The notes below the pieces were generated by a model. It made no database searches. It saw only the letters and a program-made list of their open reading frames with translations, and was not told where the DNA came from. 64,000 nt of DNA, from assembly GCA_949152435.1 (NCBI GenBank), contig OX424575.1, forward strand, positions 44,312,269 through 44,376,268, given 5' to 3'. This DNA is from Gastracanthus pulcherrimus (Eukaryota > Arthropoda > Insecta > Hymenoptera > Pteromalidae). The translations under genes and the position numbers were made by a program. This document shows, piece after piece, positions 59,221 to 64,000 of the stretch; position 1 is the first letter of the stretch, and every line of letters begins with the position of its first letter.

Positions 59221-60149
59221 ATTTTCATTGTATGATATTTCAAAAGTACAGATTTTATTCTATTTTAAAATATGCAGGAAATAATTTTAATAGTTGATAG
59301 TGCAGTAAAGCTATAGGTTTGGCTATAAACATAGAGTAAATTAAACTAATTTTTAATAATATTAATCTTTAAAATTATGTTGTTATAACGCACTTTGAAT
59401 ATAACAATTCTCATATAATTCATTTAATTTTATTAAAAGTAATTAACAGTAGTGACACGTCGACTAAATCATTAGTTATTTCAATTACATAGTTGCAAAG
59501 GTATCGATATCACAGTAGTTCGAAGCACTATCGCGTATATTGGAATACATAGGCATGAACATGTCTAATCGAATACGGACATAATCTACTGATGCGATAA
59601 GATACTGTTTGAAAAACTGCAAAGGAAATAAATATCATTTATCCTGAATGTACTTTTCTCCGATTCTATGTGAAATATCAACAATTATTTATATCATGAA
59701 TTTTTCATTTTGTTGATATATAAACATGAAATATGCAAATATCTCTAAGGATTCAATCAACGATGCTACAAATGAAGATATGGTAACATACTCGACATTT
59801 GCGCACTACTGCGCGCCTTGATTATTATGCCATGGAATTTACATCCAAATTAGAATACAGTTCGCATCTGTATACCCACGCAAGCTAATTTCTCCTGAAA
59901 TTATATGTTTGGATCATAAGTTCTACTTTTGAAGTCATTTATTTTCCGAGAAATTATAAAAATATTTTTCTTTTATGTATTGCATATATCTAAATCATAA
60001 AAGAACAGTTTTCTAAAAATTTAAAATTTTTTCTTAAAACATCCGACTCTAAATACAACCGAAACGAACAAAACCGTCATCAAACATCACCTCTACACTC
60101 ACAAAGTTTCATCTTTACCCAACACTTTACACGCGCTAACTTCTCAATC
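59221..60149. other. AT-rich noncoding DNA
   Basis: No supported feature. Confidence 0.5.
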
Positions 60150-60480
60150 TACCGATACAGACGCAGCGAGCGCGAAATTCACGCATATGGTCCAGGGGGA
60201 AGTGGCATCGCTCGTATAAATAAACCACGCACACAGCGCGGCTCGCCTCAAAAGTGCCGGCCTATTTTTTCACTCGCGAACGAAAGAAATCTCGCGGGAG
60301 CCCCGCGCGAAGCGTGCCGAGGAGAACGCGACGCGGATTTCGCGTCGAGTCGGGCGATTTGAATATTGATGATGGTATTTCACGCCTGCTGGGATAGGAA
60401 CATGTGTATGCCGTGCATGATTGAGCGACATTTTTTGTTAGCGGCGCGTAATTGCATTTTGAACGTGTGTTAGTACGACT
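60150..60480. promoter_or_regulatory. CpG island with TATA-box candidate
   Basis: A GC-rich patch containing TATAAATAA at 60,215-60,223 followed by GCGCGGCTCGCCTCAAAAG and CCCGCGCGAAGCGTGCCGAG. The TATA word in an otherwise GC-rich stretch suggests a plus-strand promoter with a start near 60,245-60,250. No donor or coding frame confirms it. Confidence 0.35.
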
Positions 60481-60608
60481 CGTACAATTTTTCTGGCAAA
60501 AGCTAATTTCAAATGAAATTTTTTAATGAAGAGAGAAAATTTCGTATTTGTTTTATATAGAGACATAGATTGTTAAATTGCATTAATGTGTGAAATATCG
60601 CCCACAAA

Positions 60609-60609
60609 C

Positions 60610-60676
<67 letters not shown>
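60609..60676 (+). repeat. (TA)n microsatellite
   Basis: About 65 bp of pure TA. Confidence 0.95.
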
Positions 60677-60677
<1 letters not shown>

Positions 60678-60679
60678 CA

Positions 60680-61639
60680 CGATGAATGACGAGACAAAAG
60701 GTGTCAGTATATCTCTATGCAAATGTTCTAATTTTATAATAATATAGTTTTACAATTCTGAATGACTTTATTGGTTTTGGTAAAACGATACAATCCTTCA
60801 TTTACATTGTTTTCTTTTTAATTATCAATTATTTTTTTATCTAACATTCATGGAGATATGATAACTTCTGAAACGAAATGTAAAAATTACATATCCACTA
60901 TTCATGATATTATTACAAGTATGCAATCATTAAAATTCTACTTTCTTATGTAGAGAAAGTATCGGCTACTACTATCGATTTTATTCATTCAAGAAAAGTT
61001 TATTTTCACTCAATTACGAAAACACAAGGTTCTTGACATATACTATTAAGTAATGTTTTTTTTGTTAAAAAACGAATTTAAATAATGTGTAATGAAATAT
61101 ATTATAAATTCATGTTTATAAAAATTTTCTATTAGCAATACATTTAAAAAAATTGCGTATTTTCACGTGGTTATACCGCATGAAAATAAGAAAACACAGA
61201 ATTGTTTTGTCTTCCGGCTTTCTGTCCCCTTTAAAAACTGCAGTCCGAGTTGCATAACGTGGTAAAGACTATTTTAACGAAACTCAAGTAAAATGTAGAA
61301 CGCACACATTTAACAAAGCGTGACTACTTTCCCACGCTTTTCAATGTGATTCTACGTATTAAATTTATTCTATTTTGGTGAAATATTTTATTTATTTATC
61401 TCTTAAAAAATTATTGATTACGCTTCAAATTTATTTTTGACATGTTTTATTGTGTAAATTACGAATATAGAACATATTGTAAATTGTGATAATAAAGTAA
61501 TTTTCAGTTTTATATGCTTATTTAAGTTGATATAAGTAGTAATTTTCTAAATATGTACATACATCCTGCTGCAATAATTTCTTTTAAGATTGTTTTAAAT
61601 TTAAGAGGACCTGATCAACTTAAAATTTTAATTAAAATA
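60680..61639. other. AT-rich DNA; short open frame next to the inverted repeat
   Basis: Mostly featureless. Directly left of 61,640 a plus-strand frame is open for about 38 codons (ending IVLNLRGPDQLKILIKI), which could be coding relic interrupted by the adjacent inverted-repeat unit. This is weak evidence. Confidence 0.25.
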
Positions 61640-61877
61640 GTTATATATTTTATGTAAGAATGAATTACTCATCATATACTACATTTTCTTTTTCGGTAAA
61701 TTTAAATATTTTATCGAAATATATCGAAATATTTTTTTTTCGTTAGGTCACTTGAACCCTTTATCGTGAACAACGCCCGAAACCGTATATTAGTTCTTAA
61801 ACGCTAAATTATAATTTTCAGGTCGCGTAAAAGTCTACTACTTTCTAGCGATAATATTTAACTTGCGTAGCTTATTT

Positions 61878-62023
61878 AAAATCTACGGTATTTTATTTAT
61901 AATCTATGATACTTTACTTGTGATTTAATTCAAAATCTACGCTATTCTGTTTATAATATATGATACTTCATTTGTGATTTAATTTAAAATCTACGCTATT
62001 CTATTTTTTATCCATATCATTTT
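61878..62023 (+). repeat. tandem repeat, 54-bp unit x about 2.7
   Basis: Units start AAAATCTACG(G/C)TATT at 61,878, 61,932 and 61,986. The first two are full and carry TTTATAAT(C/A)TATGATACTT and TTGTGATTTAATT. The third decays after about 38 nt. Confidence 0.8.
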
Positions 62024-62269
62024 AATCCTAATTTTAGTTAAAATTATATCACTCTCATAACTCTAATTTTTATCTTACTTCTCATTTTAATCTATGCGCG
62101 TTTTTCTTTAAAAAAAATAAAGATTTGCGCTATTCCATTTTTAATTTATTGTATACCCTACCGATTATTCAAAATTATGTCATTTGAAATTCACGCAACC
62201 CAGCGTTTATTTTAGTTTATTTTTCCGGAAAACTAACAACGACTTTTCAATCATTATTTATTACGAATT

Positions 62270-62660
62270 CTCAACGTTGTGAACAAAGGCAACACGAGCC
62301 AAAAATCACGGCGAGAACGTGAATAAATACACGAGAGCCATATGCAGCAACGTAGCAAAAGCAGAAAGTCCGTTCATTTTTTCTTTTCTTAAAGCCAGTG
62401 GAACTGAGGGTTTCTTATTCCCCAGCAGTCACACGCCAGTCTGCGGAATGCTGCCGGACAGAATCGTCGCGCGACAAAAATTTAGACTACATTTAGATTC
62501 AATACTTTGTACAGTGAGTATGTGTGTGCAGATATTGTACAGGCATCACATCGTGAGACCGCGGACCGCGAGTTACCCGGCGTCTAGGAGCACAGCCCAC
62601 AGCCGCGAAACTGGAATACCACTTTACTACCGCTTTTCTTTAATAAACATTACTCGGCAG
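62270..62660. promoter_or_regulatory. GC-raised patch upstream of the LINE fragment
   Basis: Includes GTGAGACCGCGGACCGCGAG and CACAGCCGCGAAACTGG. A 117-residue plus-strand frame crosses it but shows no recognised domain. It may be the LINE 5' UTR/promoter or unrelated sequence captured in the inverted-repeat unit. Confidence 0.3.
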
Positions 62661-62679
62661 GTCAAAAAATGATATACGA

Positions 62680-63200
62680 GCGCCCGATAAATCGGAGGAG
62701 AATAGACCACACTTCCCACCATTACCTTTGCTTATGCACCCCCTTCCAGGCTAATCTCAAACCTAACAACCAAAAAACAAAAACTAAGGTAGAGCAGGTC
62801 GTAGGAGTGATGAACCTACACCGGATCGGTCACCAACACGATACAACGCGGAGCATCTTCAAATGTTACACAGGTCACGGAGTGCGGATAGTAGGTGAGA
62901 TGAACCTACACCGGATTTACCACCTAATCCAATGCGGCGAGTCATTCACAAACAATCATAAGTCATGAATACTTCTCTGGAAAAATACAAGTCTGGACAT
63001 AAAGATAACCCCATTCGGATGTCTGGGAGGGGACTATCGGGGAAGACGCATGCAAAAGAACTATAACGGAATTAAGGGTGGGCACATGGAATGTGCGTAG
63101 CTTAGCTCAGGACTGGCAATTCGAGGTGGTAACACGGGGGGCAGATAGGTATACATTAAATATAGTAGCTCTACAGAAGGTTAAGCGACGAGGAGGTAAA
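62680..63200 (+). pseudogene. 5' fragment of a non-LTR retrotransposon with start of the endonuclease domain
   Basis: At 63,067 on, the plus frame reads ELRVGTWNVRSLAQDW, then RYTLNIVALQKVKRRGG, matching the beginning of the AP-type endonuclease of insect LINEs (usual pattern TWNVRSL...LDIVALQEVR). The Asn of WNVRSL is kept, but the catalytic Glu of the LQE motif is Lys here (AAG, 63,177-63,179). Upstream (62,802-62,925) two copies of GATGAACCTACACCGGAT form a short repeat typical of a LINE 5' region. The element stops abruptly after RRGG near 63,200, so the 3' part is missing: the reverse of ordinary LINE 5' truncation. Confidence 0.65.
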
Positions 63201-63421
63201 CTTTTAATACAAATTCCTTCGCTCATCTCAGAATTAATTATATTTTGAATAAAATAACCATTGGAAAATAAACTCTCAAAATCATATGGACGATGAAGAC
63301 AGAGCAGTTTCTCACCAGTAGCTATTTAAGGTGACCTATCGACCAAAAAATGAACTTTTTTTCCGATATATTTCAATAAAATATTTTAATTTACCGAAAC
63401 AGAAAATATAATAAATGATGA

Positions 63422-63979
63422 ATAATTCATTCTCACCTAAAATATATAACCAATTTAGAAGCTACTGATTTAGAAACTTTGACAAAAGATACTCAACTGC
63501 CCCTTAAAACTTATCACGACTGCATTCAGGCAATCTTCTGTAACAATCCACGTGATGAGTGTTATTTAAATCACTGCCTAAATTGTCCTAATACGTCTAT
63601 AGCGCGAGATCATTTGCTTGATTGTTTTGAAAAAGATAATATTTCTCAGATACAGTTTGAATCGTGGTTTCAAACAGATCGATGTACAATCGGTTCTGTA
63701 AGTCAGAATGTTTATGATTTTCTCAACACGCTGTGCGAAAAGTTGATGAAATTAAAAACTCACGACTTTTTCGTTACGAAACAGTCACTCTATGTGAATA
63801 ACTTAAAAAAAAGTCTTCAAGAAGGTGAATTTATTGTGTGTTTTGATTTCGCGGAAAACTATGCATTCGTAGTACAAAATTCTACACAATCCTTCCACTG
63901 GAATAATAATCAGGCAACGATTTTTACAGTTGTAGTTTATCATAAATCAAAAAATTGTTATTCTCTATCTGAAATTTAA
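63422..63979 (+). CDS. transposase-like open frame, partial
   Basis: The frame is open from 63,422 to the stop at 63,977-63,979, about 185 codons. There is no ATG at the start, so it is an internal portion. Key parts are CYLNHCLNCPNTS (a cysteine cluster that could bind zinc), a helix-rich middle, and FIVCFDFAENYAFVVQNSTQ followed by SFHWNNNQATIFTVVVYH. The D-F-A-E-N-Y and F-H-W-N-N-x-Q-A-T motifs belong to a family of uncharacterised proteins multiplied in many insect and cnidarian genomes that looks like a DDE-type transposase, with this Asp as the likely first catalytic residue. That functional reading is an inference. The stop after NCYSLSEI falls where the family normally continues, so the gene is probably broken or spliced at the window edge. 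It starts right beside the inverted repeat at 63,450. Confidence 0.6.
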   Translation: MIHSHLKYITNLEATDLETLTKDTQLPLKTYHDCIQAIFCNNPRDECYLNHCLNCPNTSIARDHLLDCFEKDNISQIQFESWFQTDRCTIGSVSQNVYDFLNTLCEKLMKLKTHDFFVTKQSLYVNNLKKSLQEGEFIVCFDFAENYAFVVQNSTQSFHWNNNQATIFTVVVYHKSKNCYSLSEI

Positions 63980-64000
63980 TTTCACAGTTAAAAAAATGTA

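Larger units (their letters stand above)
61640..63450. mobile_element. 1.8-kb unit bounded by ~110-bp inverted repeats, enclosing a LINE fragment
   Basis: The left repeat (61,640-61,755) starts GTTATATATTTTATGTAAGA and continues ATGAATTACTCATCAT, TTTTCGGTAAATTTAAATA, GAAATATATCGAAA, TTAGGTCAC. The right repeat (63,338-63,450) is its inverted, diverged copy and ends CTAAAATATATAAC. Between them lie a 54-bp tandem array, a GC-raised patch and the 5' part of a LINE. No target duplication was found and no transposase lies inside. It could be a composite transposon or two independently inserted copies of one repeat in opposite orientation. Confidence 0.5.

Overview
The window looks like a gene-poor, AT-rich stretch of an arthropod, most likely insect, nuclear genome. 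The composition, the CpG-rich islands carrying (GA)n tracts, the abundant (TA)n and (CA)n microsatellites, and the mix of LINE, Ty3/gypsy, tyrosine-recombinase and DNA-transposon relics fit a parasitoid-wasp-like hymenopteran, but that placement is an inference from style, not from a diagnostic gene. I see no bacterial-type operons, no rRNA and no convincing tRNA.

Host genes are almost absent. The best host coding evidence is one minus-strand first coding exon (6298 down to 6006) that ends in a clean AACAG|GTGAGT donor; the gene would continue to the left of the window. A second candidate gene start is on the plus strand at about 45.44 kb, where a CpG-rich island contains an initiator (TCAGT), a pause-button-like motif at +25 and a GTAAGC donor 59 nt downstream. 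Further GC/CpG islands (about 0.5, 7.4, 10.5, 14.8, 24.3-25.5, 58.6-59.2, 60.2-60.4 and 62.4 kb) may be promoters, 5' exons or enhancers. The long AT-rich blocks between them look like introns or intergenic DNA.

Most recognisable content is mobile. (1) A dispersed family (here family A) has at least seven copies or fragments (2.1-3.3, 21.1-22.4, 27.4-27.6, 31.6, 36.5-36.7, 48.6-50.1 and 52.6-53.2 kb). It has a conserved 5' end, a conserved 3' hairpin (GCTTCCTC TAT GAGGAAGC) and, in most copies that retain the 3' part, a (CA)n-rich tract at the same internal place. (2) A decayed tyrosine-recombinase element (34.95-36.5 kb) retains the full R / H-x-x-R / W / Y active-site pattern. Its leading 120 bp recurs as both arms of a foldback element at 16.7-17.0 kb. 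(3) There is a decayed Ty3/gypsy pol on the minus strand (38.9-40.9 kb), and LINE fragments at 34.5-34.9 kb (3' end, minus) and 62.7-63.2 kb (5' end with endonuclease, plus). (4) Many short inverted-repeat elements have legible ends: a TTAA-flanked piggyBac-like MITE (30,978-31,208), a TTAA-flanked 696-bp element with arms of roughly 200 bp (51,212-51,907), a TTA-flanked Harbinger-like MITE (58,091-58,437), a TATA-flanked 1.03-kb element (56,681-57,714), and several near-perfect foldbacks. (5) At the right edge an open frame resembling a transposase-like family of animal genomes begins immediately beside a ~110-bp inverted repeat whose partner lies 1.8 kb away, with a LINE 5' fragment enclosed between them.

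Also notable is a 200-codon same-frame reading with four internal stops (37,199-37,798) and several tandem duplications (192 bp x2, perfect 93 bp x2, 54 bp x2.7). No cellular pathway can be assembled from this window.
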